Below the pieces are notes generated by a model, which was not told the origin of the DNA, ran no database searches, and was given only the letters and a program-made list of their open reading frames with translations. Positions 55,953 to 64,000 of a DNA stretch of 64,000 bases are shown one piece after another. The stretch comes from Lacunisphaera sp. Its GTDB lineage: Bacteria; Verrucomicrobiota; Verrucomicrobiia; Opitutales; Opitutaceae. The stretch is taken from positions 1-64,000 of the forward strand of contig SIBQ01000005.1 of NCBI GenBank assembly GCA_009695095.1. Reading direction: 5' to 3'. The position numbers and the translations under genes are program-made. Every line of letters starts with the position of its first letter. The first letter of the stretch is position 1.

Positions 55953-56714
55953 CGATCTTGCAACTGAGCACAGGAAAATATATGGCGCCCGGCTGGCCAC
56001 AGCAGTATTCGTCTTACGTTGTCTCGGTCCAGTGCTCGCGTTCCTTGTTATTCCGGTTGCTTAGCTCGTCGAGCCGCAACTGCAGCTTCGGATCGGTGAT
56101 TCGACCACGAATGAGGCGCAGGTGACGGCCGCCGAGTCCACTCTGGTCGATCGCTTGCGCCGTTTCGAGCAGCAATGCCTGATCCGAGATTCGCGCCAAC
56201 GCTGCCTCGCAGATGGCGGACTGATGCCAACCAGTCGGGAAGCGTCTGCATGAATGTCCTCGATAGGAAACCGGATTCGGCAGGCGGAAAGAGAGTACAA
56301 ACTGCGGCGAGAGGTGCCTCGGATGTCGCTACTGGGATGACTTGGAACCGTTGCCGATAGGTAGACGGCATTGACCGGGTGAGTCAACGGTGGAGAAATC
56401 GACGGGGTCAAGCCTTGAGGGCTTGTCGCCCAAATCGCTCGGGTGATTGAACAGTGAGATAATACAATTGGGGACAAGCATGGAAGGCAGGCTCCACTAG
56501 TATGTAGATTGGAATTACCCGGGGTGCTGAGAAGGTCAGCAGCACTGAAGAGTCAGGTTTCGATAACGTTATTGCGCGAGGCTATTGGCCCAGCTTTCAA
56601 CCATCGGCGTCTGCCTATGCCAAAGTGGTTCAAATGTTAGCGTTATGACGTAAGGGCCGCACTCCCGCCTTGCCAAAAGGCACCTCACTGGGCCATTTAG
56701 CCGGGTTCCAATCC
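55953..56714. other. Long spacer before lysC; mostly unrecognised
   Basis: No intact gene. The minus-strand frame ending near 56014 contains protein-like text (see the next entry). No lysine riboswitch features (conserved five-helix core, GAGG...) were recognised before lysC, and no heptad array is present. Composition is less GC-rich than the neighbours, which fits decayed DNA. Confidence 0.4.
56014..56199 (-). pseudogene. Short C-terminal fragment of an unrecognised protein
   Basis: Sixty-one codons read ISDQALLLETAQAIDQSGLG, GRHLRLIRGRITDPKLQLRL and DELSNRNNKEREHW before a TAA. The composition is that of a real helical protein, and the frame is open for 40 more codons upstream (RRFPTGWHQSAICEAALA) without a start. 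It looks like the tail of a deleted gene. Family not known. Confidence 0.35.
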
Positions 56715-57935
56715 ATGGCTCTGATCGTCCAGAAATACGGCGGCACCTCGGTGGGCGACACCGACCGCATCAAGAATGTGGCCCGGCGCATCCAGCAGAC
56801 GCGCGCGGAGGGCCACGGCCTGGTCGTGGTTGTGTCGGCCCGGTCGGGCGTAACCAACGAGCTGATCGCCCGCGCCAGAGCCATCAATGACCGTCCCGAC
56901 ACCCGCGAGCTGGACATGCTGCTGGCCATTGGCGAGCAGGAGACCATCGCGCTGACCGCCATGGCGCTGCACGCGATCGACATTCCCGCCGTCTCCTACA
57001 CCGGCGCGCAGGCGGGCATTTTCACCGACCTGGTCTTCACCAAGGCGAAGATCAAGATGATCAACCCCAAACCCATCCTGAAGGACCTGAAGGCCGGCAA
57101 GGTGGTCATCGTCGCCGGCTTCCAGGGCATCAACGAGGAGGGGCAGATCACCACGCTCGGGCGCGGCGGCTCCGACCTGACCGCCATTGCCCTTGCCGCC
57201 GCGTGCCAGGCCGACAAGTGCGAGATCTACACCGACGTGGACGGGGTCTACACTGCCGACCCGCGCGTCGTCAAAAACGCCCGCAAGATCGACGAGATAA
57301 GCTACGACGAGATGCTCGAGCTCGCCAGCCTCGGCTTGAAGGTCATGCAGTCGCGCTCGGTCGAGTTCGCCAAGAAATACGGCGTCATCTTTGAAGTCCG
57401 CAGCAGTTTCAACCACAACCCGGGAACCATCGTGAAAGAAGAAGTCGCCTACATGGAAAAAGTCGTCGTCCGCGGCGTTGCCGTCGACAAGGACCAGGCC
57501 AAGGTCGTCATCAGCAACCTGCCCAACAAGCCGGCCGCGGCCGCGGCCATCTTCAACGCGCTGGCTGACGCCAGCATCAACGTGGACATGATCGTCCAGA
57601 ACGTCGCCCACACCGGCGGCGTGGACCTTACCTTCACCGTCCAGCGCGACGACGCCAGCGGCGCCGTCAAGGTGCTGCCGGCAGTGCTGAAGAAACTCGG
57701 CGGTGGCGAGATCAAGGCCTTCGACAACATCGCCAAGCTTTCGGTGGTCGGCGTTGGCATGCGCACGCACGCCGGCGTGGCCGCGACCCTCTTCTCAGCG
57801 CTCGGCGATGCGGGCATCAACATCCAGCTCATCGGCACCTCGGAGATCAAGATCACCGTCGCGGTGGACCGGGCCAAGGCTGACGACGCGATGCGCGCCG
57901 CGCATGAGGCTTTTGGCTTGGAGAGGAAGGTCTAG
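56715..57935 (+). CDS. lysC: Aspartate kinase
   Basis: A 406-residue aspartokinase, first step to lysine, threonine and methionine. The ATG at 56715 starts MALIVQKYGGTSVGDTDRIK. VVVSARSGVTNELIARA, GRGGSDLTAIALAAA and CEIYTDVDGVYTADPRVV form the kinase domain; two ACT domains follow from about 265 (INVDMIVQNVAHTGGVDLTF, INIQLIGTSEIKITVAVD), implying feedback control by lysine and/or threonine. thrC lies 152 bases downstream but no homoserine dehydrogenase or kinase gene is present here. Confidence 0.97.
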   Translation: MALIVQKYGGTSVGDTDRIKNVARRIQQTRAEGHGLVVVVSARSGVTNELIARARAINDRPDTRELDMLLAIGEQETIALTAMALHAIDIPAVSYTGAQAGIFTDLVFTKAKIKMINPKPILKDLKAGKVVIVAGFQGINEEGQITTLGRGGSDLTAIALAAACQADKCEIYTDVDGVYTADPRVVKNARKIDEISYDEMLELASLGLKVMQSRSVEFAKKYGVIFEVRSSFNHNPGTIVKEEVAYMEKVVVRGVAVDKDQAKVVISNLPNKPAAAAAIFNALADASINVDMIVQNVAHTGGVDLTFTVQRDDASGAVKVLPAVLKKLGGGEIKAFDNIAKLSVVGVGMRTHAGVAATLFSALGDAGINIQLIGTSEIKITVAVDRAKADDAMRAAHEAFGLERKV

Positions 57936-57956
57936 TGTTTGGCTTAGAGTTCCCAC

Positions 57957-58008
57957 GGCGAGGTCGCGGTGGCTCCATGTAATTGGAGCGCGGGCGACCG
58001 CGCCCGAG
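57957..58008. repeat. GAGGTCGCGG...GCGACC repeat, copy 1 (lysC-thrC spacer)
   Basis: GCGAGGTCGCGGTGGCTCC, then CGCGGGCGACCGCGCCCG, matches 59473-59525 closely. GGTCGC and GCGACC form a stem around the centre. The two copies lie on either side of thrC in the same orientation. Confidence 0.65.
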
Positions 58009-58025
58009 AATTTTCTTTCCGTTGC

Positions 58026-58078
58026 AGGAGCGTGCTTGCACGCGATGAAGAATTGTTATCGCCTGCAAGCAGGCTCCT
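58026..58078. repeat. REP-like palindrome directly upstream of thrC
   Basis: Arms 58026-58046 and 58058-58078 (21 bases each, AGGAGC at the outside, GCTTGC in the centre) match at 19 of 21 positions around an 11-base loop. It ends nine bases before the thrC ATG. The inner GTGCTTGCAC is itself self-complementary, like the GAGCTTGCTC core at 2737. Confidence 0.7.
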
Positions 58079-58087
58079 ATAACTGGC

Positions 58088-59449
58088 ATGAATTTCATCT
58101 CCACCCGAGGCCAAAGCGAACCACTCAGCTTCTCGCAGGCCGTCGCCATCGGACTGGCGCCGGACGGCGGGCTGTTCCTGCCCGAAAAGCTGCCGGACAT
58201 CTCGGGCCAGCTGGCGAACTGGGAGAAGCTCGGCTACGCCGACCTGTGCTTCGAATTCCTGCGGCTGTTCGCCACGGACATCGAGCCGGCGGTGCTGCGC
58301 GGAATCATCCAGAAAACCTACGGGGGGTTTTCACATCCGGAGGCCATCGCGCCGCTGAAAAAGCTAGAAGACCGGCTTTATGTGCTGGAGCTGTTTCACG
58401 GCCCGACGCTGGCCTTCAAGGATTTTGGGCTGCAATTGCTCGGCAATCTCTACGAGCACCAGTGCGCGCAGAGCGGGCAGGGCATCACTGTGCTCGGGGC
58501 GACCTCGGGCGATACGGGCGCCGCGGCCATCCACGGCCTGCTCGGCAAACCTAAGACCGCCATCTTCATCCTTTATCCCGAGGGTCGCGTTTCGCCGCTC
58601 CAGGAACGGCAGATGACATGCACCGGCGCGGAGAATGTCTTCGCGCTGGCGATGGACGGCAGCTTTGACGACGCGCAGCGGGTGTTGAAGGAAATCTTTG
58701 GCGATCACGCCTTCAGCCAGCAGCACCGGCTGTCGGCGGTGAATTCGATCAGCCTGGCCCGGGTGCTGGCGCAGTGCGTCTATTATTTATCGGCGTGGCT
58801 GCGCTTGCCGGCGGCGGAGCGGGTCAACGTGGAGTTTGTCGTGCCGACGGGCAATTTCGGCAACGTGCTCTCCGGGTGGCTGGTGTCACGCATGGGCGTG
58901 CCGATCCGCGGCTTCAAGGTGGCGACCAACCAGAACGACCTGCTGCACCGGCTGTTCACGACCGCCGAATACCGCAGCTCGGAAGTCCACGCCAGCCTCG
59001 CGCCGTCGATGGACATCCAGGTGGCGTCAAACTTCGAGCGGTTCCTCTATTACGCGCTGGATGAGAATCCCGCGCGGATCCGGACGGTCATGGCGGAATT
59101 GCAGGCGATGGGAGCCTACCGCTTCGACATGCTCAACAAGTCCACTTTCAGCTCCTCGCGGGCGACCGACGAGGAGATCACCGGGCTCATCCGCAAAGTC
59201 CACGAGCGCTACCGCTACATCGTGGATCCGCACACCGCCTGCGCGTTCAAGGAGCTAAGCCCCGCCCGCATCAGCGTGGTGCTGGCCACGGCTAACCCGG
59301 CTAAATTTCCAGACGCCATCCGCGCCGCCATCGGCGGGGCGCCGACGCATCCCACGCTGGAGGCACTGAAGTCGAGAACCATCGTGAAGCACCGGCTGCC
59401 GGCCGACGCGGGGGCGATCAAGGCGTTTATCGGAAAGCGCGCGGTGTGA
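58088..59449 (+). CDS. thrC: Threonine synthase
   Basis: A 453-residue PLP enzyme converting O-phosphohomoserine to threonine. The PLP lysine is Lys111 in FHGPTLAFKDFGLQLLG; GATSGDTGAAAIHGLLG binds phosphate; NSISLARVLAQCVYYLSAW and VVPTGNFGNVLSGWLVSRMG are characteristic of the longer bacterial-fungal ThrC class. ATG at 58088 starts MNFISTRGQSEPLSFSQAV. Palindromic repeats crowd both ends of the gene. Confidence 0.96.
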   Translation: MNFISTRGQSEPLSFSQAVAIGLAPDGGLFLPEKLPDISGQLANWEKLGYADLCFEFLRLFATDIEPAVLRGIIQKTYGGFSHPEAIAPLKKLEDRLYVLELFHGPTLAFKDFGLQLLGNLYEHQCAQSGQGITVLGATSGDTGAAAIHGLLGKPKTAIFILYPEGRVSPLQERQMTCTGAENVFALAMDGSFDDAQRVLKEIFGDHAFSQQHRLSAVNSISLARVLAQCVYYLSAWLRLPAAERVNVEFVVPTGNFGNVLSGWLVSRMGVPIRGFKVATNQNDLLHRLFTTAEYRSSEVHASLAPSMDIQVASNFERFLYYALDENPARIRTVMAELQAMGAYRFDMLNKSTFSSSRATDEEITGLIRKVHERYRYIVDPHTACAFKELSPARISVVLATANPAKFPDAIRAAIGGAPTHPTLEALKSRTIVKHRLPADAGAIKAFIGKRAV

Positions 59450-59472
59450 TTGGGTAGGAGCTGTTCCCTGCA

Positions 59473-59525
59473 GCGAGGTCGCGGCAGCTCCAGGAAAAAC
59501 TGGAACGCGGGCGACCCCGCCCGCG
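59473..59525. repeat. GAGGTCGCGG...GCGACC repeat, copy 2 (thrC-cls spacer)
   Basis: GCGAGGTCGCGGCAGCTCC then AACGCGGGCGACCCCGCCCG; the copy at 57957 has the same ends with a slightly different middle. It ends three bases before the cardiolipin synthase stop codon, so it forms the convergent spacer almost alone. Confidence 0.65.
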
Positions 59526-59528
59526 GCC

Positions 59529-60977
59529 CTACAACATCGGTGCGAGCAGCCGGGCGATTTCCTCGCCTATGGCTGGGAAGAGCCGGCGCTCCTGACGCGG
59601 CTCGGGCATGGGCTTCGAGTGGGCGAAGACCTCTTTTATCCAGCGCGACATCGCCGCGGCCTCGGCGGGGGAGTAGGTGACCACGCCGACCTCGAAATTC
59701 ACGAACAGGCTGCGGAGGTCCATGTTGGCCGAGCCGAAAAGCCCGGTCTCCTCGTCGGCCAGCAGCAGCTTGGCGTGGTTCATGCCCGGGCCATAAAGCA
59801 GCACCTTGGCGCCGGCGGCCTGCAGCCCGCGGAGGAAGTGGCGGCGCGCCAGGTCTGTGATGAGATGGTTGGAGCGGGCCGGCACGACGATGCGGACGTC
59901 GATGCCCGCGCGCGCCTGCACCAGCAGCGAGCGGAAGAGCACCTCGTCGGGAATGAAATAGGGCGTGACAATCCACACGCTGCGCTCGGCCTGCTGGACG
60001 AGCGAGAGGATGCCTTCGTAGAGCGGGTCGCCGGCCACGTCGGGCCCGCCGGCGACAACCTGCACGTCGCTGTCTCCGGCGGACTCGGGCACCCCGGCGG
60101 GCAGCTCCTTCTGCAATTCAGCGAAGGACTGGCCGGCAGCAAAGGCCCAGTCAGACAGGAAGATCTCGTCAAGCAGTCGCACGGCCGGGCCCTCGATGAC
60201 GCCGCCAAGGTCGCGCCAGCGCCGCTTGAGCGGCGTGGGTCCCATGTATTCGCTGGCAAGGTTTCGTCCGCCCAAGGCGGCGACGCGGTGGTCGAAGATG
60301 GCGATCTTGCGGTGATTGCGGAGATTGGCGGAATGGGGGGTCTGCAGCGGCATCACCGGCATGAACCGTACGACTTCGCCTCCGGACTCGCGGAGCGGGT
60401 CGCAGAAACCTCGGCTGCTCAGGAAGCAGCCGAGGCCGTCAAGGAGCAGCCGAACCTTGACGCCCTCCCTGGCCCGCTTGGCGAGGAGCTTGATGATGCG
60501 TTTGCCGACGGCGTCGCGGCCGAGAATGAAGGTCATGAGATGGATGCTATGCTGCGCCTGGCGAATGCCGTGTTCCAAGCACTCGAAGGATTCCTCGCCG
60601 GTGGTGAGAAAGCTGACGCGGTTGCCGCTGACCGGCGGGCAGGCGCCATTGTGCGTGAACACCTTGGCGGCAAAATTTTGCTCCGCGGTGGCAAAGGGCG
60701 CGATGGTCGGGGTGGGATAGAGCCGGGCTTTTTTCTCGGCCAGTTTCCGGACCTTGCGACCGCCGAACAGCAGGTAGAGTGGCACGCCGAGCCAGGGGAT
60801 GAAGGCGATGGCGAACAGCCACGCGAAAGTGTTCCCCGGCTGCCGACGCTCGCTCATCAGGCGGGCAATGGCCAGGAAGGCCAGCAGGAAGCCCGCGACC
60901 GTGAGCAAATGCGGCAGCAGGCCGTTGACGATGGGGTGCGCGACGAGCGCTTCGTAATATGCCTTCAGCGTATCCAT
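59529..60977 (-). CDS. cls: Cardiolipin synthase (phospholipase D family)
   Basis: A 482-residue membrane enzyme. Two N-terminal helices (LLPHLLTVAGFLLAFLAIAR, AWLFAIAFIPWLGVPLYLLF) anchor it; two PLD domains follow, with HKD motifs NHRKIAIFDHRVAALGGRN and NHAKLLLADEETGLFGSAN. This is the ClsA-type architecture, which condenses phosphatidylglycerol to cardiolipin. It is convergent with thrC and the only lipid gene here apart from plsY. Confidence 0.93.
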   Translation of the reverse strand: MDTLKAYYEALVAHPIVNGLLPHLLTVAGFLLAFLAIARLMSERRQPGNTFAWLFAIAFIPWLGVPLYLLFGGRKVRKLAEKKARLYPTPTIAPFATAEQNFAAKVFTHNGACPPVSGNRVSFLTTGEESFECLEHGIRQAQHSIHLMTFILGRDAVGKRIIKLLAKRAREGVKVRLLLDGLGCFLSSRGFCDPLRESGGEVVRFMPVMPLQTPHSANLRNHRKIAIFDHRVAALGGRNLASEYMGPTPLKRRWRDLGGVIEGPAVRLLDEIFLSDWAFAAGQSFAELQKELPAGVPESAGDSDVQVVAGGPDVAGDPLYEGILSLVQQAERSVWIVTPYFIPDEVLFRSLLVQARAGIDVRIVVPARSNHLITDLARRHFLRGLQAAGAKVLLYGPGMNHAKLLLADEETGLFGSANMDLRSLFVNFEVGVVTYSPAEAAAMSRWIKEVFAHSKPMPEPRQERRLFPAIGEEIARLLAPML

Positions 60978-61089
60978 CGCCGGCAGTTGCTACTCAGCCC
61001 GGGCGCAATAGGCAAGACGGGCCATTTGGGACAAAAAACCGCTTGGCAAACCCGGCAAAGTACCCTTCCTTCGCCACTCCTATTGTGTC

Positions 61090-61176
61090 GGTGGAATAGC
61101 GAAGTGGCCAAACGCGATTGACTGTAAATCAATTGGACATCGTCCTTCGGTGGTTCGAATCCACCTTCCACCACCA
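61090..61176 (+). tRNA. tRNA-Tyr (anticodon GTA), CCA encoded
   Basis: A class II tRNA with a long variable arm. Acceptor GGTGGAA pairs with TTCCACC, followed by A and an encoded CCA. The anticodon stem-loop is ATTGA-CTGTAAA-TCAAT with GTA at 34-36. The variable arm is GGAC-ATC-GTCC and the T-arm GGTGG-TTCGAAT-CCACC. The D-arm contains AGCGAAGTGGCCAAACGC. I looked for a second copy of its 3' end (an att site) and found none in the window. Confidence 0.95.
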
Positions 61177-61179
61177 ATT

Positions 61180-61198
61180 TTCGCCTGAGCCAGGCGAA
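61180..61198. terminator. Hairpin just after tRNA-Tyr
   Basis: TTCGCCTG pairs perfectly with CAGGCGAA across AGC, four bases after the CCA end. There is no U-tract, but position and stability suggest transcription stop or 3' processing of the tRNA. Confidence 0.5.
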
Positions 61199-61291
61199 GG
61201 TGAAGATTGCCCTCCCTAGTTCCGCAATTGCGGGACGAAGGCGGGCGTTTCATATCTGCGGCGGACAGGACTTCAACTGGCAGGCAGGCTG

Positions 61292-62014
61292 TTATAGCAC
61301 CCCGGACTCCCGGAAGCTGTAATAGCCTCGGCCTTGCGGGTCGGCGGCGGAGCGGCCAACGATGACGTGGTCGAGCAGCTCGATATCGACAGCCTTGGCG
61401 GCCTCGCGGAGCTGGCGCGTCACCTGCACGTCCGCGGCACTCGGAGCCGGGTCGCCGCTGGGGTGGTTGTGGACGCAGACGACAGCGGTGGCGCCGTGCC
61501 GGATGGCCTCACGGAAAACCTCGCGCGGATGAGCCAGGCTGCTGGTAGCGGTGCCGGAGGTGATCTCAACCTGTTTGAGCAGCCGGTTCTTCCGGTTCAG
61601 ACAGAGCGCCCAAAATTTTTCCACTGCCAATCCGGCAATTTGCGGCTGGAATTGAGCCAGGACCAGTTCGGGCCGGTTGAAGACCGCCTCGAGTTCATCG
61701 GGATGGGCCAGCACCCGCCGGGCGATTTCCATGACAGCGACCAGCTGGAGGGCCTTGACTCGGCCGATGCCGGTAAGTCGACGAAAGTCGGTCTCGTTCC
61801 ATTTGATGAGCGCGGCGAGCGTGCCCGCCTCGGCGATGAGCCGCTGGGCGACAGTGAGGACATTGTGCCCCCGACTGCCACTGCGCAGCAGCATGGCGAG
61901 CAGCTCGGTGTCGCTGAGCGCGGTGGCGCCCAGTTTTTCCAGGCGTTCCTGCGGGCGGTCACTGACCGCCAAATCCTTCACCCGCAAGGGCGGGTAGTTT
62001 TGATCATCGTTCAT
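61292..62014 (-). CDS. radC: RadC-family JAB1/MPN protein
   Basis: A 240-residue RadC. The N-terminal helix-hairpin-helix part has PQERLEKLGATALSDTELLA and FRRLTGIGRVKALQLVAVME; the C-terminal JAMM metalloprotease-like domain has ATAVVCVHNHPSGDPAPSAA then DVQVTRQL, the complete HxHxnD-type zinc site. Despite the name, a repair role is not established. It stands between tRNA-Tyr and the surA-like gene, 39 bases from the latter's stop. Confidence 0.94.
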   Translation of the reverse strand: MNDDQNYPPLRVKDLAVSDRPQERLEKLGATALSDTELLAMLLRSGSRGHNVLTVAQRLIAEAGTLAALIKWNETDFRRLTGIGRVKALQLVAVMEIARRVLAHPDELEAVFNRPELVLAQFQPQIAGLAVEKFWALCLNRKNRLLKQVEITSGTATSSLAHPREVFREAIRHGATAVVCVHNHPSGDPAPSAADVQVTRQLREAAKAVDIELLDHVIVGRSAADPQGRGYYSFRESGVL

Positions 62015-62053
62015 GGGCCGGGGTGCTTTGCCCGCTGGCCCGCGAGCTATGAT

Positions 62054-63070
62054 TTAGAAGTGCTTCACGTAGGCGTTGCGTCGGAGCTTCTCGAGCCAGC
62101 GTTCCGTCGCCTGGCGGGAACCCTGTTGGATGAGCGCGCGCTCGATGTCGGGGCGGACCTCGTCGATCGGCAGCACGCCGGCATGCTTGCGGTCCTCGGT
62201 TAAAAACATGAAGGCGCCTTCGGGCATAATGAGCGGTTCGCTGCGCTGGCCCTTTTCGAGGGCGAAGATGACGTCGCTGAATTCCATGCGGAGGTCGGAG
62301 CGGCGCTGCCAGCCCCAGTCGCCGCCTTTGCCCTTGCGCGAGTCCGAGCTGTATTTGCGGGCCAGGTCGCCGAAGTCGGCGCCGGCGACCAGTTCTCCCA
62401 TGATATCCGCGGCCTTGGTGCGCAGGGTATCATCCGTATCTTCCGGCGTGCGGGCGATCTGGATCAGGCGCAGGTGTACGCGGTCCTCATGGTAAAAGGA
62501 GTCCTTGTGCTCCTTGTAGAACGCCTCGATCTTGACTGGGCTGACGGTGCTGGCGGACTTGGACTGCTGCTGGCGCATGTAGCCATAAATCATGTCCTCC
62601 TCCTGCTCTTTGCGGTAATCCCGCTGGGAGATGCCGCGGGCGCGCAGGTAGGCGAGGAACTTGCTCCGGTCGCCGTCGAACTGGGTGATGATGGTCTCGG
62701 CGATCTGGTTATCAATGTAACTGGCGGGCACCCGGCGTTTCTCGTCCTTGTAGAAATCCTTCACAATCAGGACGCGGTCGATGAGGTTCTGCACAACGTC
62801 CTCCTGCAGGGCCTCAAGTTTCTCGTTAAATTCCTTCTCGTTGCGGCTGGTTTTTTGGATCTCGGGAATGAGCGGGCCCACCTCGCGGCGAATGTCGTCA
62901 ACCGTAATGATTCGGTCTTCAACAATGGCGGCGATGCCGTTGGCGTAGCGCAGGTTAAGATTGTCCGTGGGCGTTCCGGCCAGCTGGCCGAGAACGGCGA
63001 GCGGGGCTATAAAAAGACCGGCGGCGACGAGCAGTGAAAGGGGCAGGGTGTGGGAATCTCGGAGACTCAT
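62054..63070 (-). CDS. surA: SurA-like periplasmic peptidyl-prolyl isomerase
   Basis: A 338-residue exported chaperone. A signal peptide ([20 protein letters not shown]) is followed by the SurA N-domain ([38 protein letters not shown]) and one parvulin domain ([40 protein letters not shown]). E. coli SurA has two parvulin domains; here only one is seen. It assists outer-membrane protein folding. Its ATG overlaps the mfd stop as ATGA, so the two are coupled. Confidence 0.9.
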   Translation of the reverse strand: MSLRDSHTLPLSLLVAAGLFIAPLAVLGQLAGTPTDNLNLRYANGIAAIVEDRIITVDDIRREVGPLIPEIQKTSRNEKEFNEKLEALQEDVVQNLIDRVLIVKDFYKDEKRRVPASYIDNQIAETIITQFDGDRSKFLAYLRARGISQRDYRKEQEEDMIYGYMRQQQSKSASTVSPVKIEAFYKEHKDSFYHEDRVHLRLIQIARTPEDTDDTLRTKAADIMGELVAGADFGDLARKYSSDSRKGKGGDWGWQRRSDLRMEFSDVIFALEKGQRSEPLIMPEGAFMFLTEDRKHAGVLPIDEVRPDIERALIQQGSRQATERWLEKLRRNAYVKHF

Positions 63071-64000
63071 TTAGCGGGAAGATTTTGCAGAAAAGTAATG
63101 ATTTCCTTCAACCTTGCAAGGGGGGTGGGGGCGGTCAAGCGGGGAAAGCGGCTGCTCAATTGAATGTAATCGTCGCGCCGGCCGGAATTGCGGAGGCATT
63201 TCAGGCGGTTGCCTTCGGATTCGACGGATAATATCCCTTTTTGTTCCGCCCGGGTACGGATTTCCGTGACCAACAGCAGCGCGCGCACCGCCTCGCCGAA
63301 CTTGCCGAAACGGTCGCGCAGCTCGGTCTCGATGTCCTTTACTTGCTTGGGATTTTCCGCCATGGCCAGCCGCCGGTAACAATCGATGCGCAGCCGGGTC
63401 TCTCCGATATACGACGACGGTAGCCGCGCCTGGACTTTCGCAATCTCGCCCGCGCTGCGCTCCACCTGCTTCAAGGCGGTGAAACTGTCCGTGGCCTCCG
63501 CGCGTGCTGGCTCGCCACCCTCGCCGATGAAAACAAAATCCAGTTTCACTGCCGCGCGGACGAGCGAGGCCTGTTTCTCTCCCTTGAGCCGCGCCACGCT
63601 CTGCCGCAGCAACTGGCAGTAGAGCTCGAAACCCACGCCCACGATGTGGCCGCTTTGCTCGGCACCGAGCAGGTTGCCCGCGCCGCGCAGCTCGAGGTCG
63701 CGCATGGCGATGCGGAAACCCGCGCCGAGCTGGTTGTGCTGGCGGATGGCGCTCAACCGCTGCCGGGCGAGGTCGAGCAGCCGGGTGTGCCGGTGCAGCA
63801 GCAGGTAGGCATAGGCCTGGTGCTTGAAACGGCCGACGCGCCCGCGGAGCTGATACAATTGCGACAGGCCGAAGCGATCAGCGCCCTCGATGATGAGCGT
63901 GTTGCAATTCGGGATGTCCAGCCCCGACTCGATGATGGTTGTGCAGACGAGCACCTGGTATTTACCCGCTACAAAATCGGTCATCATTTGCTCAAGCCCG
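63067..64000 (-). CDS. mfd: Transcription-repair coupling factor, C-terminal part (runs off the right edge)
   Basis: The frame is open at the window edge ([20 protein letters not shown]) and gives 310 codons. It contains helicase motifs V and VI ([38 protein letters not shown]), the TRG-like segment [20 protein letters not shown] and the C-terminal UvrA-mimicking regulatory domain ([37 protein letters not shown]). Mfd removes stalled RNA polymerase and recruits UvrA. The ATPase N-half and the polymerase-binding domain lie outside. Confidence 0.95.
   Translation of the reverse strand, partial: GLEQMMTDFVAGKYQVLVCTTIIESGLDIPNCNTLIIEGADRFGLSQLYQLRGRVGRFKHQAYAYLLLHRHTRLLDLARQRLSAIRQHNQLGAGFRIAMRDLELRGAGNLLGAEQSGHIVGVGFELYCQLLRQSVARLKGEKQASLVRAAVKLDFVFIGEGGEPARAEATDSFTALKQVERSAGEIAKVQARLPSSYIGETRLRIDCYRRLAMAENPKQVKDIETELRDRFGKFGEAVRALLLVTEIRTRAEQKGILSVESEGNRLKCLRNSGRRDDYIQLSSRFPRLTAPTPLARLKEIITFLQNLPAK

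Noticed and set aside
56480-56714. Lysine riboswitch before lysC
   Set aside because: The conserved core and helix pattern could not be found; the spacer looks like decayed DNA.
59619-61121. 500-codon plus-strand frame opposite cls
   Set aside because: Runs through both PLD domains in antisense; the cls frame has complete HKD motifs.
61090-61176. tRNA-Tyr as an integration site for an island
   Set aside because: No second copy of the tRNA 3' end and no integrase gene were seen in the window.

Overview
The window is GC-rich, densely coded bacterial chromosome with a Verrucomicrobiota character, most like the Opitutaceae. The signs are a PEP-CTERM protein, a prepilin-like (GFxxxE) remnant, a Tat-exported sulfatase, a heparinase-type lyase, paired phytanoyl-CoA dioxygenase genes, a DksA-like gene between ileS and lspA, and a STAS/SpoIIE phosphatase pair. 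Recognisable Shine-Dalgarno sites are sparse. The lineage call is inference from gene content; no rRNA is present to test it.

Region 1 (1-11770) is accessory and eroded. It starts inside an IS3-family element, then holds a secreted PHP-domain hydrolase, a frameshifted pilin-like gene, two phytanoyl-CoA dioxygenases, a twice-frameshifted PEP-CTERM gene, a glycosyltransferase overlapping a heparinase II/III lyase, and a sulfatase with a stray copy of its own 3' end beyond its stop. This looks like a polysaccharide and surface-carbohydrate locus under decay.

Region 2 (11771-29084) is housekeeping: tyrS, a peroxiredoxin, acnA, a STAS anti-sigma antagonist with its SpoIIE-type phosphatase, trpB, yicC, the ileS / DksA-like / lspA group, the overlapping hemF-hemE pair and a His-rich membrane protein. 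Region 3 (29085-41040) alternates intact genes (prfC, rlmI-like, eno, an ankyrin protein, rpoN, an A-type Fe-S carrier, ubiE/menG) with broken ones: an amidohydrolase tail, a DUF3052 fragment, a frameshifted lipoprotein, a frameshifted response regulator, and a Ser/Thr kinase that has lost its catalytic core. Region 4 (41041-53690) holds an HU/IHF gene, hisS, an alpha/beta hydrolase, an M13 metallopeptidase, cdd-kbl with a gutted tdh, an alkylation-repair pair (alkA-like and ogt) around a two-repeat secreted protein, dgt, an HD hydrolase, and acetyltransferase and prolyl-oligopeptidase pseudogenes. Region 5 (53691-64000) holds serA-plsY, lysC, thrC, a cardiolipin synthase, a tRNA-Tyr, radC, a surA-like gene and the 3' end of mfd.

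The feature that stands out is intergenic. At least six spacers hold degenerate tandem arrays with a 7-base period. Several occur as inverted pairs: purine-rich units just after one gene, pyrimidine-rich units just before the next. Before dgt, twelve units run exactly up to the ATG, and sixteen exact units lie at the other end of the same spacer. After dgt, a short array is followed by a second, synonymously diverged copy of the last 18 codons of the gene. Several other families of long palindromes fill other spacers, and one short dispersed-repeat motif sits in frame inside the rlmI-like gene. About ten broken genes share the window with large housekeeping genes that have no frameshifts, so uniform sequencing error is an unlikely full explanation.
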